DNA of 43,951 bases from Neelides folsomi. Its lineage: Eukaryota > Arthropoda > Collembola > Neelipleona > Neelidae. Shown here piece after piece: positions 1 through 11,076 of the stretch. The DNA lies in assembly GCA_034687125.1 (NCBI GenBank), contig JAQGBZ010000473.1, positions 1-43,951 on the forward strand. The letters run 5' to 3'. Each line of letters begins with the position of its first letter. The stretch's first letter is position 1. The notes under the pieces were generated by a model. It saw nothing but the letters and a program-made list of their open reading frames with translations. It did no database searches and was not told the DNA's origin. A program made the translations under genes and the position numbers.

Positions 1-527
1 TTTGGAATTTTGATTTTTACAATTGAAATATTTTGGCATAAATATTTGAAAAATATGCCATATTTTAATAAAAATCATGTAATTGATTTTAAAACTAATT
101 AAAGCTTCATAGTATTGAAAATATTCAATGATATTTTAGTTATTATGTTTAATTATTAACAAATTTTATTTTTTTTGTTAATTTAGTTGAATAAAAATAA
201 TTGAGTTGTTTAAAAATGATTGACATCTCTGTTATCATAGATCCAAATAATTTCGCAAATTCAATTTAACATTCATCTCCAATATTTTCGTAATTCTAAA
301 ACAAATTACATTAATCCAATAGTCTTAAATAAAGTTAAAATAAAAGAATAATTTAAATTCAGTAAACCAATGTTATATAAATATGAAATATAACACAAAT
401 TACATTGAAATTCAACATGTAAATTTTGTTTATAGCAAATTTTCAATAGAATTAGTAAAAGTACTTTTAGTAAAATGATTTGAATAAACTTTTCAGTCTT
501 TCTTCCTATTTTATTTAATTCATTCGG
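1..527. other. Intergenic AT-rich DNA, no gene seen
   Basis: This stretch is very AT-rich with only short open frames. No splice-linked coding segment or structured repeat stands out. Confidence 0.6.
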
Positions 528-770
528 TCAAAGATCTTGATGGGTCTTTAAGTGAGCAGATAATTGAGCCTTTTTACTAAAAACATTCTTGCATATAATA
601 TACTTGTATAAAACTTGTGTTAAGTGCTTTTTCCTTTTACGATTTTTCAAATTTAGAGAGTATGTAAATGACGTTTTACACTTTGAACATTTAAAAAATT
701 TTTTTTTTGTGTGCAGTAATCCAAGATTTTTTATCACATGTCCACCAATATCAAAACCGAATCTACACCG
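528..770 (-). pseudogene. Decayed C2H2 zinc-finger fragment
   Basis: The minus-strand frame reads like two to three C2H2 zinc fingers with damaged ligand positions. One finger keeps CSKC followed by a Phe and Leu at nearly normal spacing, but its first His is replaced. The last finger keeps Phe, Leu and the H-L-K-T-H pair, but the first Cys is a Tyr. An upstream partial finger (GGHVIKN...LLH) lacks one Cys. It ends at a stop just after HLKTHQDL. No intact linker or start is visible, and no joined exons were found. It could be the last exon of a divergent zinc-finger gene, but ligand loss in every finger favours a remnant. The family is clear; its status is inference. Confidence 0.45.
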
Positions 771-1134
771 AATTAGATAAAATCAAGTCTGTTTTTTGCC
801 ATATAATTATTACATTATGGTATTAGTACATAATTTTTCAGAAATTTAGTTAATGTTTTGAATTGCAAATTTTAATATTTAAGAAATCTTTTTGAATACA
901 ATACCAGTATACAAATTGAATTCGACAACGGGAACTTTAAGTCAAACAGCCAAAACTTTAAGGAAAATAATGAAAATTTCATTGATGTAAAACGAACTTT
1001 TTAGAAAACAAGACAATAAATTTTGGGACCTTTAGGTCCCAAGAAAATTTTCCTGTAAAATAAGGAAAAATTCATTAACGGAGGAACGTGTAATGGTGTG
1101 TATATTAATATTTAACAATTAATATTAAGCAACC

Positions 1135-1210
1135 TTCCGAATTTTAAAATTTGCGGAAAAATTACATATGGTAAAAACGCAAATTTTTTCGCAAATTTTA
1201 AAACTCGGAA
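1135..1210. repeat. Imperfect inverted repeat, ~29-bp arms
   Basis: Arms 1135-1163 (begins TTCCGAATTTTAAAATTTGC) and 1182-1210 (ends AAAACTCGGAA) are reverse complements with a few mismatches around an 18-nt loop. This is a small foldback or MITE-like structure with no coding content. Confidence 0.75.
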
Positions 1211-1339
1211 TGTTTATTTGTTGGAATGGAGTATAATTAGTTTAAGTTTGCAATTTATTATAAAAATTACGAATATATAAATTTAAATTAAGAGAAACAA
1301 TTATTCATTCATTTACACACAAAATAGCACTTTTGATCC

Positions 1340-1455
1340 CATTCCACCCTTTTACACCTGTAAAATGGTTGATTCCACACTTTTACACGCTCGATCACAC
1401 TATAACACATGAAAAAGTGTTAACACCACCATTTTGCACGTGTAAAAGTGTTAAA
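1340..1455. repeat. TTTTACAC/GTGTAAAA motif cluster
   Basis: CACACTTTTACACG at 1376-1389 and CGTGTAAAAGTGTT at 1439-1452 form an inverted pair. Further TTTTACAC and AAAGTGTT copies lie between and before them (1350, 1412). The segment looks like a degenerate foldback or simple repeat rather than coding sequence. Confidence 0.6.
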
Positions 1456-1510
1456 AACACATTTTTACAGAAATTAAAAAAAAACCTTTAAAAACCAACA
1501 TTGGCATATA

Positions 1511-1831
1511 CATATATAAGGATGATTTTAAAAATCAGTGATCCAGACAGTTTCCAGACTTGAAAATTATACAATTTAATCGGCTTTAAAATTGAGTTGA
1601 ATAACACATCATCAGTGTTCAAATAGTTGAGTCGCCATTTTTAAAAAATTAGAAAAATTTCAAAATCAACATATATAACGATCATTTTAAAAAGTCAATG
1701 ATCCCACCAGTTTCCACACTATAGTCATTTATACAGCTTTTAATTTTTTTGAAAATGGCGCCTCAACTATTTAAGCCCTAGTGAGGTGTCATTCAACTCA
1801 GTTTTTAAAGCTGATTAAACTGTATAATTTT
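1511..1831. repeat. Foldback element with ~90-bp inverted arms and a flanking direct repeat
   Basis: The left arm, about 1563-1651, and right arm, about 1741-1831, are imperfect reverse complements over roughly 90 bp. Matching blocks include AATAGTTGAGTCGCCATTTT on the left and AAAATGGCGCCTCAACTATT on the right, plus AAAATTATACA...GGCTTTAAAA and TTTAAAGCTGATTAAACTG. A second, direct repeat precedes each arm: 1511-1560 and 1670-1720 share CATATATAA.GAT.ATTTTAAAAA and then CAGTTTCCA.ACT. The nested structure suggests a non-autonomous foldback/MITE transposon. No transposase frame is present. Mismatches between the arms indicate some age. Confidence 0.75.
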
Positions 1832-2349
1832 CGTTTTCATAAGGAAATGCAGAACAATTTTTTAGGGAACTAAAATTTAACGCATCATCAGGTAAGTGTA
1901 TTATAGAGTTTTAGTCATTTTATTAAAGTAATTAACGCTCTTTAATCTTTTTTCATTAAAATAATTAATCCAAGAACTAATATTCGATAATGAATAAGAT
2001 ATTTAGTTTTCAAATATTTAATTACTTATTGATAGTTAATTTTGTTTAAAACAATTATTAATTCTCTTTCAATTTAAAGCAATTCCAAATATTAAATATT
2101 CTGCAAGGTAATGGGGCAATGTTATAAATCAAAACTCACAAAAGTTTAAAATCTGCCAAAGAGGCTCTAACTTGAAAATAAATTAATTTTGTAAATTGTA
2201 GAATCTTAAAACTCTAGCCGTAGAAGTTAAATATTTAAAGATCATAAATCAAGAACGTAGCCGAATTAAAATTATAATTCTCATTTAAATATTAAATCGA
2301 TGAGTCGTAAGAAAGAGTTGAGATTTTTCGATTCGGATAGCAAATCAAA
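1832..2349. other. Intergenic, upstream of the two-exon orphan gene
   Basis: AT-rich sequence with no convincing exon. An AG at 2339-2340, directly before CAAATCAAAATG, could be either a splice acceptor into the next gene or chance. The same TAG also supplies an in-frame stop upstream of the proposed ATG. Confidence 0.5.
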
Positions 2350-2961
2350 ATGAACAACTTTCCGTTTCAACCTTATTCGATTTTTACATTAATAACGTCA
2401 AAAGTTCCGGAAGTCACTCTTGTCCCATTTACATCCCAACTCATTCCTTCGATTGATGGACCACTCAAGTAATCAAATTAATTATAATTTAATTAATAAT
2501 AATTAACCAACAATTTATGTTAACCAATTTGCTGGAAGTGACCAACAATTAAAATTAACCTTTTTAGAAATGGCCTCATGTTTCTGTTCCGGCTCGCTTA
2601 TGGTTGGCGAGTTCAACTCCCGTGTTTGATCACAGTCGTGAGCATGGCCCTTGACATTCGACTTCAACTGGAAATTAATGTGTTTTGGGCCGAGAGACGT
2701 CGACGACCTCCGCCACAACTCCCGAATAATATTCACATCGACGGGCCGCTTCAAATGGACGAAATCCAAGTCGTCCGACTACCCAATGACGATTTTATCG
2801 ATGAAGATGATTTGTCCGCTCACAACTCAATGGATGATACAGATGAGGGTCAATATAATGATTCAGATGTTGAATCGACAGTCTCAAACAATGTGGAATA
2901 CTTAGAAAATGAAATCAAGGAAGAATCGACATCTGAAATCCCAAACGCACATTATAATTAA
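2350..2961 (+). CDS. Two-exon orphan protein with an acidic C-terminus (170 aa)
   Basis: Exon 1 is 2350-2468 and exon 2 is 2568-2961. The 99-nt intron (GTAATC...TTTTTAG) is phase 2 and restores one continuous frame from ATG 2350 to TAA. An in-frame TAG lies 12 nt upstream, supporting this start. The N-terminal half is hydrophobic, with a possible membrane or buried helix around RVQLPCLITVVSMALDIRL. A basic-Pro patch (ERRRRPPPQ) follows, then a long acidic, Ser/Asn-rich tail. I do not recognise a family. The gene is convergent with the membrane-protein gene ending at 3327. The clean splice rescue supports reality; an upstream exon ending at the AG at 2340 cannot be excluded. Confidence 0.6.
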
Positions 2962-3326
2962 AAATTAAATTATCTAATTAACTATATAAATTATGTCTCT
3001 GAAGTCTCTGTATTATATTTAAATTAAATGTCTTTTTAACTTTATGATTTTAACCGTCTCACTTTAATACAAACTTATATAATAATACACCGTTATACTT
3101 ATACGCTAGAATTTTCTAATGCTTTTATGTTATTAAAGTTTTTAACCAAAAATATTCATAAATACTACTAATTAACATTCATGTATTAATATATATAAAA
3201 TATAATGCATTAAATATTATATATATATTGTAAAAACGTAAAAAGAGCTATTTATGAAAGATTCCTAAATGAATAAAAACACACCGGTATAATTACGTAA
3301 TTAATGTTGTTTTTATTTATTTATTT
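2962..3326. other. Convergent 3' intergenic spacer
   Basis: AT-rich spacer between the 3' ends of the two-exon orphan (+) and the membrane protein (-). On the minus strand, AATAAATAAATAA (plus 3311-3326) sits immediately after the stop codon and could act as a poly(A) signal. Confidence 0.5.
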
Positions 3327-5208
3327 TCAAACTGATACTAATAAAAGATCTTCATTGTTAATTTCATTATTAGCGATTTCTGCCATTTCTTCGAATAATT
3401 CGTCCATGTAAGGATCAATTTCATTCCAGGGAAATTCACGCGGAACTAAAATCCGAAGTTCCATTACCCACTTGAGCAAACCGATGAAAAATTGCATCCC
3501 GAAACGGCAAAACGCACCGAAGAAAAATCCATTATTGATGCAAAACAGCAACCCGCTGACAAATGACTGAATCCCGCCATTAAAACTCAATGACATAATT
3601 AGGGAATTGTCTGGTGAAAGTTTTGGAACTGTGTCCATTATCATCATGCTTCCTTGTAATAAACCGAACAGAGCCATTAAGAATATTGAAGCTAAAGCCA
3701 ACATCTAGAATTTAACATTAAATAATTATTTAAACATTAACTTATTGTGTTATTGTGAAAATGTCAAGAATTATTTAATTATAATAATTAAATAATTAAG
3801 GATTTTATAATTTACGGAAGTTTTTTCCAAAGAGTTATTTTGTGTTTTTAATTCATAGAATTCAAGAATCGTATAAATTAAAAAAGCCAATCCGCCGTTC
3901 ATGAGCCCTTGGTTCATTAAAATTGAGTTTATTAAAACCAGTGGGGAAAGGACCGTAAGCCAAAAGAATTCTTCAAGCTAATTAAAAATATTTAAATATG
4001 ACAATATTTAAATATTGTTGTATTTAGTAAACTTTATATTTAGCCAATATTGTAATAATAACCTAAATAATATTTTAATGTTAGATTTAATTTAATAAAT
4101 GGTTAATAATGGTTAATTTGTATAAACAATAAACAAAACGTTCATTCGCATATATATATATTATATATTATGTTATATATATATATAACTTTGAATCTCT
4201 CACAGCGTAAACGCTAATAATTTGAATCGGTGAAGGTTTATCAAGAACGTTATTGTTCGCATCAATTGGGAAAATCCAAGGAAAGAAATTGTCATTGCGA
4301 AGATCCTTCATGTACTTTGAAGCAAATTCCGAGCCAAAGAATTTAAAAACAATTTCTTTGTAGATTTTAAAATATCCGACGATGACCAAAAGCCCAATGA
4401 CACTTCTTGCAAAATAAAGACAAACAAGAGACGCAAGAACAAATGCCGTTATTTGCGAACTTTGACCTCCGCGGTGGATCGGAAGATAATTTCGGTCATT
4501 TGGCAATTCTTCGACGAAATATTGAGAGTAAGTGAATCCCAATAGAAGAAAACTCACAAGATCTTCAAATTCTTCTTTCTAATCATCATTAATATTATTA
4601 AAATTTATTTTATTCAAAATTAATTATTCATTTAAATACATAACTGTAATTATAGCTTAACACAGTTTAATTATTTTCGTTAATTTCAGTTTAACACAGT
4701 TTAGTTATTATAGTTAATTACAGTTAAATACAGTTTAATTATTAGTAAGTTAGTTAATGTTGAATAAGAAATTACGATAAGTTTTGTAACTTCAATTTCC
4801 TTCCAACCATTTTGAACTCCTTCGATTCTTTCTCGTTTCCGGAAAAAAGTAGAAATGATGTATTCGATGTAGTGAATGTAAAAGAATCCAGAAATGAGAA
4901 TTGCCAAAGACGTTTCATTCTTTACATGTCTGATGGACACATAAAAGAGCAAAGTGGAAAGTGTGCCGTATAAAACCAATCTCTTGAAAAACTCCTATTA
5001 GAAAATAATTAAAATATTAATATAAGAAAAATATACAGAATAGTTATGTCGGGTCTCAATGATAAAACTATTGTGAGTTTGACATAACAAAACATTAAGT
5101 TCTTGATTAAAAGTATTATTAATAATTGGTGTTAAAAAGTCATTAGTATTAAAAGTATAATTAAGAAATAATCAAAGTTCATACATGAGGAAATTTGAAA
5201 AAGTCCAT
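3327..5208 (-). CDS. Five-exon multi-pass membrane protein of unknown family (385 aa)
   Basis: Minus-strand exons in coding order are 5185-5208, 4776-4994, 4204-4578, 3816-3977 and 3327-3704. Every junction is phase 0 with GT/AG ends, and they join into one 385-residue frame starting MDFFKFPH. The protein has about seven to eight hydrophobic stretches that look like membrane helices (e.g. around TLSTLLFYVSI, AILISGFFYIHYIEYI, AFVLASLVCLYFA, VIGLLVIVGYF, LSPLVLINSILM, LASIFLMALFGLLQG). It ends in a soluble acidic tail (FEEMAEIANNEINNEDLLLVSV). Exons 2, 3 and 4 each open with a similar acidic-Phe motif (EFFKRLVL, KEEFEDLVSFL, LEEFFWLTVL), hinting at an exon-sized internal repeat. No signal peptide or known domain was recognised. 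The structure is convincing but the function is unknown. Confidence 0.75.
4150..4190. repeat. (AT)n simple repeat in an intron
   Basis: Runs of TATATATA lie in the intron just 3' (minus strand) of exon 3 of the membrane-protein gene. It is a microsatellite of no evident function. Confidence 0.8.
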
Positions 5209-5557
5209 TACTGCAAATGCCACTTTAAATTCACTTGATTAAATCTACTCTATTTTAATAATTTAATAGACACATTAAATGATCAATGCTTAAAGTTAGT
5301 CAAATAATACAATTAAGGAATTAAAATGAATATTAATCTACTTAATGAAGTTATCATACATACAAAACACAGTGTGGAAAGTTAACATTTTACTAAACCT
5401 TATATGCGAATTTCCTTGAAAACAAAAAGCAGAAGGTTATATAATGATTTAATATAATTATTCCATTTTAATGGTAATTATCAAAGCGAAATAGATATTA
5501 TACGAGTAAATCACCGTCAATAAGTACAATTAATTAATTAATTAATTCCAATTAAAA
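5209..5557. promoter_or_regulatory. Divergent intergenic region, candidate bidirectional promoter
   Basis: Only about 350 bp separate the start codons of the minus-strand membrane protein and the plus-strand CFAP58-like gene, so both promoters and 5'UTRs must fit here or overlap. An ATTAATTAATTAATTAATT tract (about 5530-5547) directly precedes the CFAP58-like ATG. No clear TATA box or initiator was identified. Confidence 0.5.
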
Positions 5558-8500
5558 ATGCCGCGAAAGAGTCGTGGATCAAGTAAAGGAAAGTTATCGA
5601 GGAAAAAGTCAAGTAAAGGATCAACTCCTTCAACTGCAAAAACATCAATTCCAATAATAATTCCCAAATTCGATGAAAACGATGACGAATTGGGCGGCGA
5701 AGACGGAAAGGTCTGGAGCAAAATTCCCACAACGCTGAAGAAGAAAAGTTTCACATCGAAGATTCCAATTCCGCTCGGAAAACCGAAATTGAAATTCGAT
5801 GAAGATTTGGGCGAAGATGGGGAAGACAATGTTAAATCCTCGATGGGCATTACAAAAAATAAATCGACTTCAGAAATTAAGAAAAAAGTCGAATTGGACG
5901 AAGTTGCAGAAGAAGTTGTGAGAAAAGATTTTAGCATTGTGGGAAGCGAAAAATCAACATTTTCGGCGATTGATCTTTCGATGTTTGAAAATATGGAAGA
6001 GGAATATGGCGAAGTTGAAATTAAAGAATCGTCAGATTCGATATTTGGAATGATTCAGAGATTAACGTTTAACGACGATCGGGCTTTTGATGATCTGAAG
6101 GAAATTCTTACCAATGTGATCAATTATTTGAAAAGATCCAAATTCAATCATGTCAATATCGATCCGATCAAATCGCATTTTGTCAATGTTTGGGAAGCGA
6201 TTGAGAAATCTCATGAAAATGAGCAGAAACTTATTAAAAAGGATAGGGAACTTTCAGTAAGTTTTTATTAATTAACTCATTTTCCACTGATCAATTTTAA
6301 CTTTGCTAAATAAATTAATTATTTAAGCATTAATTATTACTTATTTATGTTGTTTAATTCTGTATTAATTTTTGTAGTGCAAATTATCAGACTCAATGGC
6401 CAAAACTCGTTTTTTGATCAAATTGGCCGAAAATGACCCGGAAACTTCAACCAAATTGGGAAGGCGTCTGGAACGTTTGTGGCACGACGCTGATGAGGGC
6501 GAAGGAGAAGAAGCCGAAGCTCAAACCAAAATTAATAAATTGAAAGAAGACATTTTTACATTGGCGCATAATATTGAAGCTTCGGCTAAAGTTGAAGGAC
6601 AAGAGACGTAATAAATAATTAAATAAAAAAATTTAATTACAATTAAAATCATTCAACAAATATTAAATAATATTTGTAAAATTATAAAGTCATATTTTTA
6701 TGAATAAAGTTTATGAATTATTAAATTATCATTTATTTAATTTAGAATTAAGGAACTTATTAAATTGAAGCATCAGTTGACATTGGAAAGAACTCAATTA
6801 GGTGAAGAGTCAGAACAAATCAAAGATAAATTAAAAGAAGTTTTTATGAAGAGACAAAAACTTCATGAACATAAAAAAGCCGTTGGTGAGAAAATCAAAG
6901 CTTTGACTACTGAAGAAGAAGTTCAGAAATCTTCATTTGACAAAGAAGAAGCGCGAAGGAACGAAATTTCACAAAATATTCGAAATGCTCAAGATGAACT
7001 CAACACGAAAACAAATGAACTTCAACATGTGAAAGACAAAATTGAGAAGATGAAGTCCAGCGTTATCACTTTACGTGACAAAATTAAAGATCAAATGGTT
7101 AATTAACTTTAAAATCAATTAACTTTATTAATGATTAACTTTATAATTGAATAGCTAACCAAATATTTAATTAATAAATATTTAACCCGATTATTCGATA
7201 TGTTTTTTGATATTTTAGATGCAAATTAATTATTTACGACGAGACGCCGAAGTTTCGCAAACACGAACAGAAAAACTGAGAATTGATGAAGAAAATCAAA
7301 TTAGGACAATTGACAGAGTCGCTTCTGATTTATTGCAAAAGAACATTGATTTTAAAGTATGAACCAAAAACATCATTTTTAAAATTCCATTTTAATTATT
7401 AAATTTAATTATTTTTATTAAGATAATCCTACCAGAATTAATAGTTTACCTTACCAAAGATAAATAGAAATTTAATCGAATTAATCAGTAAAATTTAATT
7501 TTAGATGCGTTCGACAGAAATTGACATTCTTCGTTCGGAGCATCTGAAGGTTGACCGAGAACGGAGATTCGCAACAAAGAAGGTCATTTTGGCTCGATCA
7601 ACTTTATTAGAAATCGAAAAAGATCGAGAAGATTTGAAAAACAAAATCAAAGTTCTTGAGAAAGAAGTCGAAGACACGGCGAATAAAGTTAACGAAAATC
7701 AACGGAAAGTTGATTCGTTGGACAGAGAACGGGCGATGGTGACACATCAATTGGAAAGAGCAAATGCAATTACCGATTTGCATTTAAATCAAGTTAAAGA
7801 TCATCAACTGGCTGTTTATAATCTGAAAGTAAATTATAATTAATTCTTATTTTTCTTATTTTTTTCTTATAATAATTCTTATAATGTGTACTTTATTTTG
7901 AATTCGTTTAAAGTTAATAATTTAAATATTAAAGTTTTCTTAATTGTAATTAAATTACAGTTTGAATTGAGCACCTTCGAAAAAGAAAACATGGCCCAAA
8001 AAGAATTGATTTTAAAACTTGAAAAAGAACGAGATTATTATATCAGCGAAGCTTCAAAGTATGGACATTTGGTCAATTTGAGACTCGAAGAAATCAAAAG
8101 ACTCGACATGAACATTTTTGATCAGAGGAAACAATTGGGTTATTATGAAAATCAATTAAAGAAACAACAGCAGATTTTTGAAACTGCTATGTATGACAAA
8201 ACTATTTACGAGAAAAATCTTCGTGATTCAAATGTAATTAAAATATATTCAATCCATTATGATTAAGTTCATTATGATTAAATTAATTAAATCATTTAAA
8301 TGGTAATAACATTTATGATAAAATTTAAATTTAATAATAATTAAAAATTAACAATAGTAATTAACAATTTTGTTCAATTAGGATACAATTCTTGAAAATG
8401 TATTGGCCATACGCCATTTATCTCACAATGTTTCAGTCCTAAAATATCAGGTTGCTCAAAAGGATGAAATTCTTCATGAAGAAGCTTTAAGTACAAAATC

Positions 8501-10347
8501 ATTAATTAACAAAATTGCAATTATTTTTGCAGATTTACTAAAAATTTAATTTACTTAAATTACTAAAATTTAATTACAAAATATCCATAATAATTTGACA
8601 TTGCTTTTAGGATATGATCGAACAATCAAAGAAATAGAATTTTATGAATCTGAATGCGTCAGAATTGGGAAATTGGCAACTGACTACGAGTCAACGACAA
8701 TTGCATTGGAAGCTGAAACAGCAACAATTAAATGTGCAATAGCAGAAGGAGATTCGGAAATTTCTAAACAGAAATATTACATGAACTCGGCCGAAACTCG
8801 AGCTCGGGGTTACGAACGGAAACTTATGCATAAAAATGATGAGCTCAAGAAAGTTTGGGACAATTGGAGAGTTCTCAGATCTTCTTGTAGAATCGGATCT
8901 TATCATTATCGGAACATCATGAATGATATTATTAAATTCAGAAACACAATGATGAAATTAAAGTAAAAGTCTTAATTAACCTCAATAACATTAACCAACA
9001 TTAGCTTTAATAACATTAACTTCAATAGCATTAACTAACATTAATTGAATTTACTTTGAAAATATAAACATTAAGTCAATAAAGTAGAAAATAATTATAC
9101 TTAATTATATTTAAAGATGGGAAGGAGTTCAATCGAAAAAAATGGTTTTTGATACAAAGAAGTTGGACAAGGAATCTATCGTTCTTCAAAATCTCATTGC
9201 AAGAGAAAGATGCATGTGCAATTCATTGGAATATTACATGAATCGACCAACGAATATTCATCGATGGAGAAAAATGAGAGTATTAAAAAATACATTCGTA
9301 AAATGCAAAATTTAATAACAATCGGTTAAATAATTAATTACGAGAGTGACTGCAATGGGTTACACAAGGCCTGCACCGCATTGATTTTCACCGAACTTTC
9401 ACCACAATACAAAAATACAAAAAAATCTTATGATTTGAATAATTTACGAGATTTAATGTAATTTATTAATTAGATCTTATTTTATTAATTAGATCTATGA
9501 TCCTCCATTATACCTGGAAATCCTCCAATTACGAGAACTTACAAGGCAAACTGTAAAGCGGGCAGATGAAGCTGGAATTCGACAAAAGCTCATTGACGAA
9601 GAATCAACAGTTTACATCGAACTCAACGAACGTCTCCACAAAGAAACGGGAATTGAAACTCCGGAAGTCAAACGTTATTACAAACATTTATACATGGCCA
9701 AGAAAGAACAATACAAATGTCTTAAAGTGAAATTTGAAACGGCCGAAGCAAAAGTTGAATTTTTCAACAACGAAATCGACTGCTTGAAAGGAGAATTCGA
9801 CGATTTGAAACGACGATTCTTCGAGACTTTGGGCAAAAATCCCAATTTTGTAAAAGATTCGCGATACAAAATGGATTTGCTCAAGATTTATCAAAATCTT
9901 AAAAAGGACGAGTTGGAAGACACAAAGAAGATTTTAGAAGTAGAAAAACAATTGGCAGTTACTCCTTTTACTCCTTGCGAAGAAATTGATTATTACGGAG
10001 ATAAAGAAGATCAGGATTTGTTCAAAGAAAGGTCAAGACTTCATTTGTATGAATTATTCGATTCAGAAAGCAGCGAGGAACAGGAAATGGCAAAAGAGGG
10101 GAAAATCTCTGAATTTGAAATGCCCGGCGAAGAGCCGTTGACTGAATACGAGGGAGAATTCTCACCTTATGAATATGAAGAATTCAAACAAATGGAAGTT
10201 GTGGAAGCGAAAAAGGAAAAAGTGAAATGCGGAGGGTCAAAGAAAAAAAGTTTGGCTTTGACTGATTTGAATGAAATTGAGGAAGAAGATGAAAATCCAT
10301 TTTTGGGAATAAAAGAAAGTCAAGGATTTGACACTGAAGACCTTTAG
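5558..10347 (+). CDS. CFAP58: CFAP58-like (CCDC147) axonemal coiled-coil protein, 10 exons, 1164 aa
   Basis: Exons: 5558-6256, 6378-6607, 6746-7097, 7219-7356, 7505-7828, 7961-8233, 8382-8490, 8611-8962, 9117-9279, 9493-10347. All junctions keep frame, and most introns are phase 0. The protein is almost entirely charged coiled coil. Landmarks match CFAP58: an N-terminal DDLKEILTNV...SHENEQKLIKKDREL segment, a central LEKERDYYISEASKYG segment with IFDQRKQL and LKKQQQIFETA, and a C-terminal RPTNIHRWRKM segment. CFAP58 is known from sperm flagella and motile cilia, where it supports axoneme and midpiece integrity. This copy is longer than the vertebrate protein: about 190 low-complexity, Lys/Ser/Asp-rich residues lie before the conserved core, and the C-terminal tail is acidic. 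A CFAP58 relative such as another CCDC family member is possible. AATAAA lies at 10480. Confidence 0.8.
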
Positions 10348-11076
10348 TCTTTTAACCTTTGACCTTTAAAAATGAAATTAATTTAAATCGAATTAAAAAT
10401 TGTAAGATTGGCTAAATTGATAAATTCAGCGAATCTATAAACGTGTAACATCAAATTTCATTCAATTTTGAATAGCGAAAATAAAAATATTCTTTTCAAG
10501 TTAAAGGGGTTCAACCTTGATTTACATTTAAATGTAAATGTCGACCTCTTTTAATCATTTAAGTGTTAAGTTCAATCTGTTTCAATCATTCATTTTTAAC
10601 TTACTTCATAGATAAATGTGTTGAGTTTCGACACACTTCCTCTTTCAACGAATAGAACTTCTCTATAATATGTAAAAACGTATATATTACCTTTTTGATT
10701 TTGTGTGTGATAGTTTGACATTTATGATCCCCATATCTCAAGTACAGCCCCAGTTTCACTTCTGCAAATAAGATAAGGCTACCAATTCATATATAAGTAG
10801 CATATCATAATATTATGACTAATGGACATAAGGTATGGATCACAAGATCATTTATGTATCATTATTTATTACATAGGTGTAAAGTATTCGTACAATTACA
10901 TGACATTGACAGAGACAGATAATTGCATAGATTAGGATTTACGAAACAATTTATTGATGTTCTACGTGTAGATTGGAAAATTCAACTCATCAGTCACTAT
11001 TATTATTTCCAGTGTGAAATACTTTAACTTTAAGTATTAAAGAATATTTCATCCGTTGAAATATTGAAGTATTGAA
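10348..11076. other. Intergenic between the CFAP58-like and TIGAR-like genes
   Basis: It holds the likely 3'UTR of the upstream gene, a perfect 18-bp palindrome at 10521-10538 (TTTACATTTAAATGTAAA), and the probable promoter and 5'UTR of the downstream gene. No coding exon is seen. Confidence 0.5.

Noticed and set aside
2515..2769. 84-codon minus-strand frame
   Set aside because: It overlaps exon 2 of the two-exon orphan gene, which has splice support on the plus strand; no feature supports the minus frame.
5542..5937. Two overlapping minus-strand frames (Ser/Phe-rich)
   Set aside because: They are antisense to the first exon of the CFAP58-like gene; composition reflects the GAA/AAA-rich coding strand.
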